A DNA stretch of 64,000 bases, from NCBI RefSeq assembly GCF_025562755.1, contig NZ_CP103300.1, positions 2,739,001 to 2,803,000 on the forward strand, read 5' to 3'. Under the pieces are notes generated by a model, which was given only the letters and a program-made list of their open reading frames with translations, did no database searches and was not told the DNA's origin. Below, piece by piece: positions 45,236-54,755 of this stretch (its first letter is position 1; the number at the start of each line of letters is the position of its first letter). The translations under genes and the position numbers were made by a program. The DNA comes from Endozoicomonas euniceicola (lineage in GTDB: Bacteria; Pseudomonadota; Gammaproteobacteria; Pseudomonadales; Endozoicomonadaceae).

Positions 45236-46069
45236 TCAAGCCATATCTTCCCGAAGTCGTTGCAACACGGTAAGAGTATCCGGACGTACACCACGCCAGA
45301 TCTGAAACTGTTCAGCCGCTTGTTCCACCAGCATGCCCAGACCGTCAATCGCTTTTCTGGCACCCTGTGCAAGACCCCATTGATTGAATACGGTTATTTC
45401 TTTGCCATACATCATGTCGTAGCAAACGGTCTGTTGATCAACAATCTCAGCGGGCAGGGGAGGGAGGTCACCCTTTAAACTGGCTGAAGTGCCGTTAATG
45501 ATCAGGTCAAAACGCCCTGACAGGTCGGCAAAGCCAACCGCTGAAACTGGCTGACCGGGAAACCGTTCAGCCAGTGCTTCCGCTTTACTGACGGTGCGGT
45601 TGGCTATTACCAGCTCTGCGGGCTTCTGTTCCAGTATGGGGTCAAGTACGCCACGCACGGCACCACCCGCCCCCAGAATAAGAATACGGGTATTTTCGAG
45701 GTCAACCTGATGATTCACGGTTAAATCACGCACTAGCCCAAAACCGTCGGTATTATCGCCATAAAGCATACCGTCGTTGCTTATCCACAAGGTATTCACA
45801 GCCCCGGCTTTTTCAGCCCTGGGCGTGCGGTGTTGTGCGTGCTCCCACGCCTGCTCCTTGAAAGGAACCGTAATGCTCAAGCCGTGTCCACCACGTTCTT
45901 CTTTAAAGAAGTGGTTAAGGGCTTCAGCAAAACCATCCACAGGTACCAGCCGGGCGTTATAATGCAGCCGCTGCTCCGTCTGGCTGGCGAATAAAGCATG
46001 TATGTACGGTGATTTGCTGTGAGCAACAGGGTTTCCCATTACAGCGTACAGGTCAACAGGGCCAGCCAT
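45236..46069 (-). CDS. aroE: shikimate dehydrogenase
   Basis: 277 residues. AroE reduces 3-dehydroshikimate with NADPH in aromatic amino acid synthesis. The shikimate site is AVMGNPVAHSKSPYIHALFA, with the catalytic Lys in LSITVPFKEQAW, and the NADP fold is ILILGAGGAVRGVL with ANRTVSKA. Its ATG overlaps the hemF stop (TAATG). The hemF-aroE pair is conserved in Pseudomonas. Confidence 0.96.
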   Translation of the reverse strand: MAGPVDLYAVMGNPVAHSKSPYIHALFASQTEQRLHYNARLVPVDGFAEALNHFFKEERGGHGLSITVPFKEQAWEHAQHRTPRAEKAGAVNTLWISNDGMLYGDNTDGFGLVRDLTVNHQVDLENTRILILGAGGAVRGVLDPILEQKPAELVIANRTVSKAEALAERFPGQPVSAVGFADLSGRFDLIINGTSASLKGDLPPLPAEIVDQQTVCYDMMYGKEITVFNQWGLAQGARKAIDGLGMLVEQAAEQFQIWRGVRPDTLTVLQRLREDMA

Positions 46070-46998
46070 TAGTGAGACTCCTCAGAACCATTTACCCAGT
46101 CTCTGGGCTTTAGAAAATAGTCGTACAGGCGTGCTTCTTCACTTCCCGGTTGTGGCTGCCAGTTGTAATTCCAGTGTACGACCGGTGGTAACGACATCAG
46201 GATAGACTCTGTACGCCCTCCTGACTGCAAACCGAACAAAGTGCCACGATCATAGACCAGGTTAAATTCAACATACCGTCCACGCCGATACTGCTGAAAC
46301 TGTTTATGCTGCTCAGTGAAAGGGGTTTGCCTGCGCTTTTCAACAATGGGAATATAGGCGTCAATGTAACTATTGCCAACCGCCTGCATAAACTCGAAAC
46401 AGCGCTCGAAAGGCCATTCGTTCAGATCATCATAAAACAGCCCGCCAATCCCTCTTGGCTCGTTGCGATGCTTCAGGAAAAAGTAATCATCGCACCATTT
46501 TTTGTAGCGCGGGTAAACGTCTTTGCCAAAAGGTTCACAGGCTGTCTTTGCCGTGGTGTGCCAATGCCTGCAGTCTTCTTCAAAACCGTAATAAGGCGTC
46601 AGGTCGTAGCCGCCACCAAACCACCAGACCGGTTCTTCCCCTTCTTTTTCTGCCACTATCAGCCGAACGTTGGCATGGGACGTAGGGATAAAAGGGTTGT
46701 CCGGATGAACAACCAGCGATACCCCCATGGCCTGAAAGCTTCGGCCTTCCAGCTCCGGGCGTTTAGCCGTCGCGGAAGCAGGCAACCGTTCGCCGGTAAC
46801 CCATGAAAAGTTTACGCCTGCTTTTTCAAATACCCGACCACCTTCAAGTACTCTCGCACGTCCCCCACCGCCACCATGGTATTCCCAGCTTTCTTCACGA
46901 AAAGTCGTGCCACCCTCCTGCTTTTCAATGGCGGTACAGATAGCGTCCTGCAGTGACAGTAAATAGTTTTTGACCTGTTCTGTTTTTGTCGTTGTCAT
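46069..46998 (-). CDS. hemF: oxygen-dependent coproporphyrinogen III oxidase
   Basis: 309 residues, standard for HemF, which decarboxylates coproporphyrinogen III to protoporphyrinogen IX with oxygen in heme synthesis. Signature segments: FREESWEYHGGGGGRARVLEG, SLVVHPDNPFIPTSHANVR, WWFGGGYDLTPYYGFEED and RYVEFNLVYDRGTLFGLQSG. Located between tsaC and aroE, coupled to aroE. Confidence 0.97.
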   Translation of the reverse strand: MTTTKTEQVKNYLLSLQDAICTAIEKQEGGTTFREESWEYHGGGGGRARVLEGGRVFEKAGVNFSWVTGERLPASATAKRPELEGRSFQAMGVSLVVHPDNPFIPTSHANVRLIVAEKEGEEPVWWFGGGYDLTPYYGFEEDCRHWHTTAKTACEPFGKDVYPRYKKWCDDYFFLKHRNEPRGIGGLFYDDLNEWPFERCFEFMQAVGNSYIDAYIPIVEKRRQTPFTEQHKQFQQYRRGRYVEFNLVYDRGTLFGLQSGGRTESILMSLPPVVHWNYNWQPQPGSEEARLYDYFLKPRDWVNGSEESH

Positions 46999-47036
46999 GT
47001 TTCATCCCATACGCGCAGATGGCGTATATCGGCAAC

Positions 47037-47663
47037 TCAGCCGGACCGGATGATCTGCCCGGTTCGTAAGTCACGAATTTCAGAGGGTGTATTTTGCGAA
47101 CCGGTTTCTCCGGGCACGATCAGGTCGACCTGTGTACCAAAGTGCAGTTGCAGTGCCTGCTCGGTTAATAAAGGAGGTTCTCCTGCCCGGTTTGCAGAAG
47201 TAGAAATCAGAGGGTGTCCGGTCACTTCACATAAAGCCTGTACAACCGGATGGTCACTGATACGCACCGCAACGGTATCAAACTGGCCTTTTACCCAGTC
47301 CGGAACCCAGTGGTTAATATCAGGAATCAGCCAGGTGAACGGACCTGGCCAGCGGTTAGAAAGGGCTTGCCGCTGTATTGCCGTCAGCGGCTCCAGTAAC
47401 GGCGCAATCTGAGATTCAGACGCCGCTACCAGAATCATGCCTTTCTCGACGGGGCGGGCTTTGATATCCAGAATGCGATACACCGCATCCCTGTTCCACG
47501 GATCACAGCCCAGCCCCCATACCGCTTCAGTAGGGTAGGCAATAACACCTCCCTGATGCACGACAACCGCTGCCTGTGCGGTAGATACGCTTTTTTCAGG
47601 AGCGTTTTCCGGAGTTTTTTCCAGAGAAGATTCCTCAGAATTTACATCAGGGGTAGCTGTCAT
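47037..47663 (-). CDS. tsaC: threonylcarbamoyl-AMP synthase
   Basis: 208 residues of the Sua5/YciO/YrdC family. TsaC makes threonylcarbamoyl-AMP for the t6A modification of ANN-decoding tRNAs. Family features: GGVIAYPTEAVWGLGCDP, RWPGPFTWLIP and HPLISTSANRAGEPPL. The first about 30 residues are an acidic, low-complexity extension absent from most TsaC proteins. It follows purE with only one base between. Confidence 0.94.
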   Translation of the reverse strand: MTATPDVNSEESSLEKTPENAPEKSVSTAQAAVVVHQGGVIAYPTEAVWGLGCDPWNRDAVYRILDIKARPVEKGMILVAASESQIAPLLEPLTAIQRQALSNRWPGPFTWLIPDINHWVPDWVKGQFDTVAVRISDHPVVQALCEVTGHPLISTSANRAGEPPLLTEQALQLHFGTQVDLIVPGETGSQNTPSEIRDLRTGQIIRSG

Positions 47664-47664
47664 A

Positions 47665-48171
47665 TTAACCGTTCAGCTGTTGTTGCAGAGCCGCATCTTT
47701 TGCCAGTACTTCTTCAGCGTTGGCCTGACGCTCCATCTTCAGGCGTCCAGCCAACTCTTTGTCACCCAGGGCAATGATCTGTGCCGCCAGATAACCTGCG
47801 TTTTTAGCACCCGCCTTACCAATAGCAACGGTTGCCACTGGAATGCCACCGGGCATTTGTACGGTAGACAGCAGAGCGTCCAGACCGTCCAGTGGGCCCG
47901 CATCAATCGGTACACCAATAACCGGCTTGATCGTCAGGGAAGCAACGACACCTGCCAGATGAGCCGCCATACCTGCACAGGCGATGAACGCAGCACAACC
48001 ACGTTTGTCTGCATCGGTGACAAACTGGTGAGTCGCTTCCGGAGTTCGGTGTGCGGAATGCACTTTTACTTCAACCGGAATATCCAGTTTTTTCAGAACG
48101 TCGATGGCGGCCTGCACCTTAGGCAGGTCCGAATCAGACCCCATTAGAATAGCAACGAATGGCTTCGTCAT
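47665..48171 (-). CDS. purE: 5-(carboxyamino)imidazole ribonucleotide mutase
   Basis: 168 residues from the ATG at 48171 (GGAAG upstream); a frame extension to 48198 is unlikely. PurE converts N5-CAIR to CAIR in purine synthesis. ILMGSDSDLPKVQAA and VHSAHRTPEATHQFV are the substrate-binding motifs; GMAAHLAGVVAS and GIPVATVAIGKAGAKNAG are conserved. The usual partner purK is not adjacent; tsaC follows instead. Confidence 0.95.
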   Translation of the reverse strand: MTKPFVAILMGSDSDLPKVQAAIDVLKKLDIPVEVKVHSAHRTPEATHQFVTDADKRGCAAFIACAGMAAHLAGVVASLTIKPVIGVPIDAGPLDGLDALLSTVQMPGGIPVATVAIGKAGAKNAGYLAAQIIALGDKELAGRLKMERQANAEEVLAKDAALQQQLNG

Positions 48172-48369
48172 AACACTTCCATTTGGATTGATCAGCAAGT
48201 GTCGTATTTTAACAGGTCTTTATAACTATGTCTCAGGCCGTCATAAAGGGCTGGAAATGGCTTATTGAAACAAGTGTCAAAGGTATGGCATATTGATTTA
48301 AGCCATCCTCACCTAGAAGTCAGCTTTTGAATCCATAACAAATACTATTAATAACAGGATTCCAATACG

Positions 48370-50157
48370 ATGATTTATAAAATACTACGAGGTAAATTCT
48401 GTTTCTTTAAGTCGCCTGTTCTATTGTTCTTTTTTCTGCTGCTGCATCGTCATGCATTTGCAGAAAACAGTCTGTTCGGCATCCCCTACACTATGCCCGG
48501 CCAAAAAGTGGCCATAATGCTGTATGCTGCTACACAACCAGAAAAAAACCGGGGCAAAGATCTGGTATTAATTAGTGAAAGTGCAGGCACCGGCTTTGGG
48601 ATTTATGCTTTCCTTTTCAGATTTCAGGAAGTTATTAATGAAGACAGAAAAAAGCCAATTCCTTTTAAGCGGATCATGCTCGGCATAACGGAGGAGGCAG
48701 ACACCGTTAAGCGAATATTCCAGTTTCCTGCTGATTCAAACGACCTCTTATTATTTATGGATGAAGACCTGGAGGAAAGTCCGCTAAACGAAGAAAAAGC
48801 CAGTAGATGGATACAGAACAGCCGCCAGACTATTGCCCTGGTTAACGATGTGATGGGTGATCTGGTACCAGACGGCAAGCGATTCAGAGTCCCTTACTCC
48901 TTCTTTGAAACCTTACACCACACTGAAAACCTGACTGATATATTTGATCTGGATAAAGAATACCAGAGTTTAACCAGAAAACTGCTGTCGACAGAGACAC
49001 TCAATTTAGAAAAAAGTTTTAAAAACCTTAGTCTCGAATACGTTAAAGAAATGATTGAGTATGCCAAAGACATTAGTGAAAAGGAGGTGAATACGTATAC
49101 CCCCTTGCAGGCAAACCTTGCCAGAGAGTTTGGCCTTAGAAGTCATAAAATAGGCTTGTTGCTGAACAAACCCGGAGAACGTTCAGACTATTTAAAACAA
49201 CTTGACCTGCTATCAGAAGCCGAAATCTATGCTTTGACCGGTCAGGATAACAGAAAAAAATCCCTGTCTTTTTTTCAGTCAGGTGATTATTACTACTCCT
49301 ACATGCATACATTATTTGCCAACCTTCAATTCATACAAACCATATCTCTAGCGTCAAACAAGAAAAAACTGACATTAGTAATGAAGATGAAAGCAGAGGA
49401 TTTTAATGATTCCGTTGTTATCGATGCTCTGCGCAAGGTTAATATTACCCGGGTCAACTTCTGGTCAAATCAGTCAGCCGGGTTAACGTTCGACCTGCGC
49501 CCCACTCGGCAAGACAAGCATGGGATTCAGATCAATGTAGTTAATTTATTCCCAACTCCGGAGCTACTGGCTCAATCCCTTGCCTATTTTTCTCAACCTG
49601 TAGTAGGAACAACGGGGGAACTGAGTCTTTTCAGGGCTATTTCTATGGGCAAGCTCCCCCTGCACGAGTGGATGATTTTACAACGGTACCTTAATGACGA
49701 ATTTGCCCGCATTGCTAAAGATAATAACCAGAAAATAATGTACGATTATTTCCATTATTTCTCTCCGGAAGAAAAAGCCAACGCTCTGAGACAGCTGTTA
49801 AAAGACCCCTCAATTATAAAAGCATTCATAAATACCCTGACCACTCAGTACAATGCCTCACCTGTGCTAAAGGGGTTGATTGAGCAAACAATCGATGATA
49901 ACAGTCAGCTGTGGCAGGCTATCAGCAAAATTGATAAAGCAATCGAAGAAGAATCCGTACAACAGTTACCTGAAGAGTGGCAGGACATCGCCTTGTTGAG
50001 ACAAATCAATATCTGGTTTCAGGCATTAAGTATTTCATACGGTACGGATGATATAAATGAAGCCACCAAAGAGATTCGGTCCTATTCAGACAAAATACAG
50101 ACACCTCTTCTAAAAGAAATGTTTTCTGAAATTCATAATAAACTGGGCACTCAGTGA
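48370..50157 (+). CDS. secreted hypothetical protein with GT-B-like C-terminal motif
   Basis: 595 residues with a signal peptide (VLLFFFLLLHRHAFA, near residue 17). Family not assigned with confidence. Early segments (VAIMLYAATQPEKNRG, VLISESAGTGFGIYAFLFRF) and the C-terminal VVGTTGELSLFRAISMGKLP resemble the nucleotide-sugar-binding part of GT-B glycosyltransferases (G-x-S-L-x-E-A-x-x-x-G-K-x-P type), preceded by INVVNLFPTPELLAQSLAYF. The final 150 residues are helical. If it is a transferase, it is an exported one, suggesting action outside the cell. It is inserted between purE and dprA on the opposite strand. Confidence 0.6.
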   Translation: MIYKILRGKFCFFKSPVLLFFFLLLHRHAFAENSLFGIPYTMPGQKVAIMLYAATQPEKNRGKDLVLISESAGTGFGIYAFLFRFQEVINEDRKKPIPFKRIMLGITEEADTVKRIFQFPADSNDLLLFMDEDLEESPLNEEKASRWIQNSRQTIALVNDVMGDLVPDGKRFRVPYSFFETLHHTENLTDIFDLDKEYQSLTRKLLSTETLNLEKSFKNLSLEYVKEMIEYAKDISEKEVNTYTPLQANLAREFGLRSHKIGLLLNKPGERSDYLKQLDLLSEAEIYALTGQDNRKKSLSFFQSGDYYYSYMHTLFANLQFIQTISLASNKKKLTLVMKMKAEDFNDSVVIDALRKVNITRVNFWSNQSAGLTFDLRPTRQDKHGIQINVVNLFPTPELLAQSLAYFSQPVVGTTGELSLFRAISMGKLPLHEWMILQRYLNDEFARIAKDNNQKIMYDYFHYFSPEEKANALRQLLKDPSIIKAFINTLTTQYNASPVLKGLIEQTIDDNSQLWQAISKIDKAIEEESVQQLPEEWQDIALLRQINIWFQALSISYGTDDINEATKEIRSYSDKIQTPLLKEMFSEIHNKLGTQ

Positions 50158-50165
50158 ATGGTCAG

Positions 50166-51329
50166 CTATCTCACCCTCAGAAAACCACCCGGGACCGACT
50201 GCACCAGCCCTTCCATTTCCAGCTCGGTCAGAACCACCGACAGTTCTTCGCAGGGCAGTCCTGATACCTGACTGAGCAAGTCCATACTGGCCACATCAAA
50301 ACCCATGCAGTCCAGAACATGCAGATGCTGACTGTTAATCACATCGCTGACTATTTCTGGTTCAGCTTCTTCTTCCTCCAGCATTGGCTCAAGCAGAGGC
50401 TGAAGTTCAACCAGTATATCTTCATGGCTTTCTACCAGAACCGCGCCTTCCCGCAATAACTGGTGACAGCCCTTGGAGAGAGGGTTTAGCACTGAGCCGG
50501 GAACCGCAAATACATCCCGCCCCTGTTCCGCGGCCAGACGGGCAGAAATCAATGAACCACTTTTCTGCTCGGCTTCAACCACCAGAACACCAAGCGATAG
50601 TCCGCTGATGATGCGGTTACGTCTGGGAAAGTGTCCGGGACTGGCAGATGTTCCCAATGGAAACTCACTGACAATGGCCCCCTGCTGGGCAATCAGGGAG
50701 TAAAGGTTGCGATGGTTGCGGGGATAAACCTGGTCAACACCTGTGCCTAATACTGCGACGGTACTGCCATAACTGCTTAAAACCCCCTGGTGAGCAGCGG
50801 CGTCAATACCCAGCGCCAGTCCGCTGGTAATAACCAGACCGCTTTTACCCAGTTCAAGGGCAAGATCATAAGCCAGCCTGCCTCCCTGTGGGGTAGGGCG
50901 ACGACTGCCGACTATGGCCAGCTGGGGTTCTGACAACAGTTTTGGATTACCAACCACATACAACAGTGGTGGTGCATCCGGGATCTCTTTCAATCGGGCG
51001 GGATAATCCGGACAGCTAACACTGAGGATATGGTGGGCTTCACTGGATTCCAGCCAGTTCCGGGTATAGGTAAGCCGTTCACTGATGTCAGGGGTTTCCG
51101 GGTTTCCGGCAATATTCTGTGCGAGCTTATCAGGCAAGCCGGCTTTGAGTTGCTGAAAGGAGGCTGAAAGAATAGCTTCCGGATGACCAAATTCTTTGAG
51201 CAGTGACCGGTAACGAACAGCACCCAGCCCGGGAATAAATGAAAGCAGCAACCATTGGCTCAGTTGCTGCCATTCCTGCTGTTGCGATGCCTGGTGTTCG
51301 GCATGTTGTCTGGTTAGTTCAAGGGTCAT
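50166..51329 (-). CDS. dprA: DNA processing protein DprA
   Basis: 387 residues. DprA (Smf) binds incoming single-stranded DNA and loads RecA during transformation. It has an N-terminal helix-hairpin region (LLSFIPGLGAVRYRSLLKEF), the Rossmann core (AIVGSRRPTPQGGRLAYDLA, ITSGLALGIDAAAHQG, VLGTGVDQVYPRNH, FAVPGSVLNPLSKGCHQLLR) and a C-terminal winged-helix (DVASMDLLSQVSGLPCEELS). Start overlaps the LysM gene stop (ATGA). The locus matches Pseudomonas def/LysM/dprA. Confidence 0.95.
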   Translation of the reverse strand: MTLELTRQHAEHQASQQQEWQQLSQWLLLSFIPGLGAVRYRSLLKEFGHPEAILSASFQQLKAGLPDKLAQNIAGNPETPDISERLTYTRNWLESSEAHHILSVSCPDYPARLKEIPDAPPLLYVVGNPKLLSEPQLAIVGSRRPTPQGGRLAYDLALELGKSGLVITSGLALGIDAAAHQGVLSSYGSTVAVLGTGVDQVYPRNHRNLYSLIAQQGAIVSEFPLGTSASPGHFPRRNRIISGLSLGVLVVEAEQKSGSLISARLAAEQGRDVFAVPGSVLNPLSKGCHQLLREGAVLVESHEDILVELQPLLEPMLEEEEAEPEIVSDVINSQHLHVLDCMGFDVASMDLLSQVSGLPCEELSVVLTELEMEGLVQSVPGGFLRVR

Positions 51330-52360
51330 TCCGGGCTCTTTATGTTATCCCCAATCGTTATGTCTTCGTTTGCTGACAGCACAATACCATAGCTCAATTT
51401 TTCGAACGGACGATAAACCATTATCATTCCCACTCTCTCAGGTGGAAGTTGAAGGCTCTGCCCGGAGACAGGGTCTTTAACCTGAAGGCTTTTATGAACA
51501 CTCAGAAGGTCGCCCTGTTTCAGACCTTCCCGCAAACCCTTATTGATGATAACCGTATTGAGTCGACCAACTCGGTCAACCGCTTCAATCACAGAGACAA
51601 CGGTTCCTTCCACGGGCGCATCCGGAGCGCGGAGGAAAAAGGTGGTCGCTTGTGAGAAAGTGTCGGCGGGTAACACCCGATCACCGGCGCGAACCTCCTT
51701 ATTGCTGTTTAGCAACCTGAGAGTGGCAACCTCCCCGGAGGTTTTAACCATGGCCGCGTTGGCAATATCGATAGCGACCACACCTAACAGCTCACCACTG
51801 GCCGGATCGGAAATAACCTGACCAGAACGGTAAACGCCAAGGGTTCTTCCATGCAGGGCTTTCACCTGGCCTCTGGCATAAATCCGGTCGCCTGTACCGG
51901 CGATAATCCGCTGTTGTCTGGTTCCAAATACATAGGGCGCTGCCTCCATTTCCTGCATATTGGTAAATATCCGGCTGCTGTTCAGGAAAGAGTCTATCGC
52001 CTGAAGAGGAATAGCAGGAATGGCAGACTCTGCCGGGAGAGTGCGAATTTTCGGGCTGAGTTTTATCGTCCGGCCGCTTTCACCTCGTCGTACAATCGTC
52101 AGTCGTGGGCGACCTCCGATATACACCAGACTGATCACATCTCCGGGAAAAATAAGATGAGGGTTATGAATCTGGGCATTCGCATGCCAGATTTCCGGCC
52201 ACAGCCAGGGGCTTTTCAAAAAGCGGTTGGATATATCCCACAGGGTGTCGCCCCTGGTAACGATATATTCTCTTGGGGAGTCAGGTTTGATCGGGCTTGT
52301 GAAGGCAAACCCGGATGTGGCAACACAGGTTAGTAAGACCCCAAGAACGAAGCTTTTCAT
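51326..52360 (-). CDS. LysM domain periplasmic protein
   Basis: 344 residues with a signal peptide (MKSFVLGVLLTCVATSGFAF) and one LysM domain (YIVTRGDTLWDISNRFLKSP to IFPGDVISLVY, about residues 32-80), which binds peptidoglycan. The remaining about 260 residues are the conserved extension of the LysM proteins found beside dprA; its function is not known. Likely co-translated with dprA and divergent from def. Confidence 0.9.
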   Translation of the reverse strand: MKSFVLGVLLTCVATSGFAFTSPIKPDSPREYIVTRGDTLWDISNRFLKSPWLWPEIWHANAQIHNPHLIFPGDVISLVYIGGRPRLTIVRRGESGRTIKLSPKIRTLPAESAIPAIPLQAIDSFLNSSRIFTNMQEMEAAPYVFGTRQQRIIAGTGDRIYARGQVKALHGRTLGVYRSGQVISDPASGELLGVVAIDIANAAMVKTSGEVATLRLLNSNKEVRAGDRVLPADTFSQATTFFLRAPDAPVEGTVVSVIEAVDRVGRLNTVIINKGLREGLKQGDLLSVHKSLQVKDPVSGQSLQLPPERVGMIMVYRPFEKLSYGIVLSANEDITIGDNIKSPE

Positions 52361-52573
52361 GACCGGGTGATTCCTGATTTTTATTTAAATCATTGCCCGA
52401 AGTGCATCAACTAACGCTCCGGACGGGCAGTGAGTGTTACCAGAAATTTCGACCAGAGCGCATCTTTCTGAATAGATACAGGTTGCAGCAGCAGTAATGA
52501 ACTTAAAACTACCTATATACAGAAAAGAAATTTAAAATTAGATTTTAATTTAATTTTTCAATCAGAGACTCCC

Positions 52574-53083
52574 ATGGCACTGCTCGATATTCTGGAATAC
52601 CCTGACGAAAGGCTGCGCACCATCGCCAGGCCAATCAGCGAAGTGAACAATGATGTTCGCAAGATCGTTGATGACATGCTGGAAACCATGTACAACGCCA
52701 AAGGCGTTGGTCTGGCTGCCACTCAGGTGAATATTCATCAGCGCATCGTGGTCATGGATTTCTCTGAAAACAATAGCAAGCCTCTGGTGCTGATTAACCC
52801 AACCTTTGAGCCCCTGACTGAAGATCTGACCGATATCTCTGAAGGTTGTTTATCGGTACCGGGTGTGTATGAGTTGCTGGACCGTCCTGCCTCCGTGCGC
52901 CTGACGGCTCTGGATCGTGACGGTAATGAGTATTCTATGGATTTTGATGGTCTGGCCGCTGTATGTGTTCAGCACGAAATCGATCATCTGAATGGCAAGC
53001 TGTTTGTGGACTACCTGTCCAAACTGAAGCAGGACCGTATTCGTAAGAAGATGGTTAAGCATAAGCGCCTGACAGTGGCGTAA
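52574..53083 (+). CDS. def: peptide deformylase
   Basis: 169 residues. Def removes the formyl group from new N-termini, using Fe or Zn. The three motifs are present: GVGLAATQVN, EGCLSVPGVYE with the metal Cys and QHEIDHLNGKLFVD with the two His. The final codons (53045-53083, KKMVKHKRLTVA) are the source of three more copies downstream, the first sign of the tandem array. Its normal partner fmt is displaced 6.8 kb away. Confidence 0.96.
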   Translation: MALLDILEYPDERLRTIARPISEVNNDVRKIVDDMLETMYNAKGVGLAATQVNIHQRIVVMDFSENNSKPLVLINPTFEPLTEDLTDISEGCLSVPGVYELLDRPASVRLTALDRDGNEYSMDFDGLAAVCVQHEIDHLNGKLFVDYLSKLKQDRIRKKMVKHKRLTVA

Positions 53084-53131
53084 GAAAAAATCTCCGGCAA
53101 ACGGCTAGACAGTGAAGAGGTGGCGACGATC

Positions 53132-53839
53132 TTAATCAAGCCAAAAGTCCAGGGGTAAGTCTTCGGCTTGAATTGGATCGTTGCTTTCACTTCTATTACC
53201 CGCAGCAGTATTATCGCGTAACTCATGCTGTATTGCTGGAAACATATCAGCGATAGATTCCTCCAACGGCGGATAGCTGATCTCCGTGAATGCTGTTTGT
53301 TCTCCCTTCTGAATGACAGTTCTGAAAGTGGCGGCAGGCATATACTGAGTCACGGAACAGGCCGCTCCGCGAGAAGACACTATGTTGCTTATGGCCGTAG
53401 CACTGCCCGAGGAGGCGATGGTCTGGGTTGTTGTCATCACTACACCCGTTGGCTCTTCTACCTGAGAATGGACTGTGGTAACAGTACTGATTCCTTGATT
53501 TGAATGTTTTTTGCCTCTGTGTTGCCTGAGACTTTGGGCTGTAGTGTAGATTTTATTACAATCCAGGCAGTGGAAAGGTTGTTTATTACTGATATGAATT
53601 TTTCTATGGCGATTCAGGCTACTTCTGTCAGCAAAGCATCTACGACAAGTTTCACACTCATAAGGTTTCTCGCCGGTATGGACTCGCTCATGCTTTCTAA
53701 AATTGCTCTGGGTCGAAAAAGCTTTAGGACAAATCGGACACTGAAAAGGTTTTTCGCCAGTATGAGTTCGCATATGTTCGGCTAAACAACTGCGTGACCG
53801 AAAAGCATTTAGACATACATCACAGATAAATTGTGGCAT
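53132..53839 (-). CDS. C2H2 zinc-finger protein, copy 1
   Basis: 235 residues from the ATG at 53839 (GAGGGA seven bases upstream); the frame is open 16 codons further but without a ribosome site. Four classical C2H2 fingers fill residues 1-110: C-x2-C-x12-H-x3-H three times, the fourth with H-x4-H (RQHRGKKH). Fingers 1-2 and 2-3 are joined by the eukaryotic TGEKP linker. A Ser/Thr/Val-rich region (about 115-180) leads to an acidic tail with SYPPLEESIADMF and, at the very end, EDLPLDFWLD, which looks like a transcriptional activation segment. No signal peptide. Ros/MucR proteins of bacteria have a single atypical finger, so this architecture is eukaryote-like. A host-directed or bacterial transcription factor are both possible. 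Confidence 0.88.
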   Translation of the reverse strand: MPQFICDVCLNAFRSRSCLAEHMRTHTGEKPFQCPICPKAFSTQSNFRKHERVHTGEKPYECETCRRCFADRSSLNRHRKIHISNKQPFHCLDCNKIYTTAQSLRQHRGKKHSNQGISTVTTVHSQVEEPTGVVMTTTQTIASSGSATAISNIVSSRGAACSVTQYMPAATFRTVIQKGEQTAFTEISYPPLEESIADMFPAIQHELRDNTAAGNRSESNDPIQAEDLPLDFWLD

Positions 53840-54053
53840 GACCAATCCCTCTTTTATAACAAGGCTCGAAAAACCTGCGATACGCAAACACCAAATATTC
53901 AGGCGACTATAGCAGTTCCGATATTATTATCGTCTATATCTGTGGCTCTTGCTGGTTGCAATCAGAAAGAAGATGGTCAAGCATAAGCGCCTGACAGTGG
54001 CGTAAGAAAAAATATCCGGCAAACGGCTAGACAGTGAAGAGGTGGCGACGATC

Positions 54054-54755
54054 CTAATCAAGCCAAAAGTCCGGGAGTAAGTCTTCGGCTTGAATTGGAT
54101 CGTTGCTTTCACTTCTATTACCCGCAGCAGTATTATCGCGTAACTCATGCTGTATCGCTGGAAACATATCAGCGATAGATTCCTCCAAGGGCGGATAGCT
54201 GATCTCCGTGAATGCTGTCTGTTCTCCCTCCTGAATGACAGTTGTGAAAGTAGCGGCAGGCGCATACCGATTCACGGAACAGGCCGTTCCGTGAGAAGAC
54301 GCTATGTTGCTTATGGTCGTAACACTGCTCAAGGAGGCGATGGTCTGGGTTGTTGTCATCACTATACCCGTTGGCTCTAGCTGAGAATGGACTGTGGTAA
54401 CAGTACAGGTTCCTTGATTTGAATGGTTTTTGCCTCTGTGTATCCTGAGATTTTGGGCTGTAGTGTAGCTGTTATAACAATCCAGGCAGTGGAAAGGTTT
54501 ATTACCGATATGACTTTTTATATGGCGATCCAGGTTACTTTTGTCAGCAAAGCGTTTATTACAAGCTCGGCACTTATAAGGTTTTTCGCCGGTATGGATT
54601 CGCTCATGCTTTTTAAAATTGCTCTGGGTCGCAAAAGCTTTAGGACAAATCGGACACCGAAAAGGTTTTTCGCCACTATGAGTTCGCATATGTTCGGTGA
54701 AACAACTGCGTGACCGAAAAACTTTTAGACATACTTCACAGGTAACTGCTGGCAT
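54054..54755 (-). CDS. C2H2 zinc-finger protein, copy 2
   Basis: 233 residues from the ATG at 54755, with the same GAGGGA ribosome site as copy 1. Four C2H2 fingers with TGEKP linkers between fingers 1-2 (SGEKP variant), 2-3 and IGNKP between 3-4. Helix residues differ from copy 1: finger 3 reads DKSNLDR against DRSSLNR, and finger 4 TAQNLRI against TAQSLRQ (positions -1 to 6). The tail keeps SYPPLEESIADMF and ends EDLLPDFWLD. The second unit of the array; its coding frame is intact. Confidence 0.88.
   Translation of the reverse strand: MPAVTCEVCLKVFRSRSCFTEHMRTHSGEKPFRCPICPKAFATQSNFKKHERIHTGEKPYKCRACNKRFADKSNLDRHIKSHIGNKPFHCLDCYNSYTTAQNLRIHRGKNHSNQGTCTVTTVHSQLEPTGIVMTTTQTIASLSSVTTISNIASSHGTACSVNRYAPAATFTTVIQEGEQTAFTEISYPPLEESIADMFPAIQHELRDNTAAGNRSESNDPIQAEDLLPDFWLD

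Noticed and set aside
53225..53785. Plus-strand frames opposite the zinc-finger genes
   Set aside because: They recur in each copy only because the genes are duplicated; the minus-strand frames carry the zinc-finger motifs and ribosome sites.
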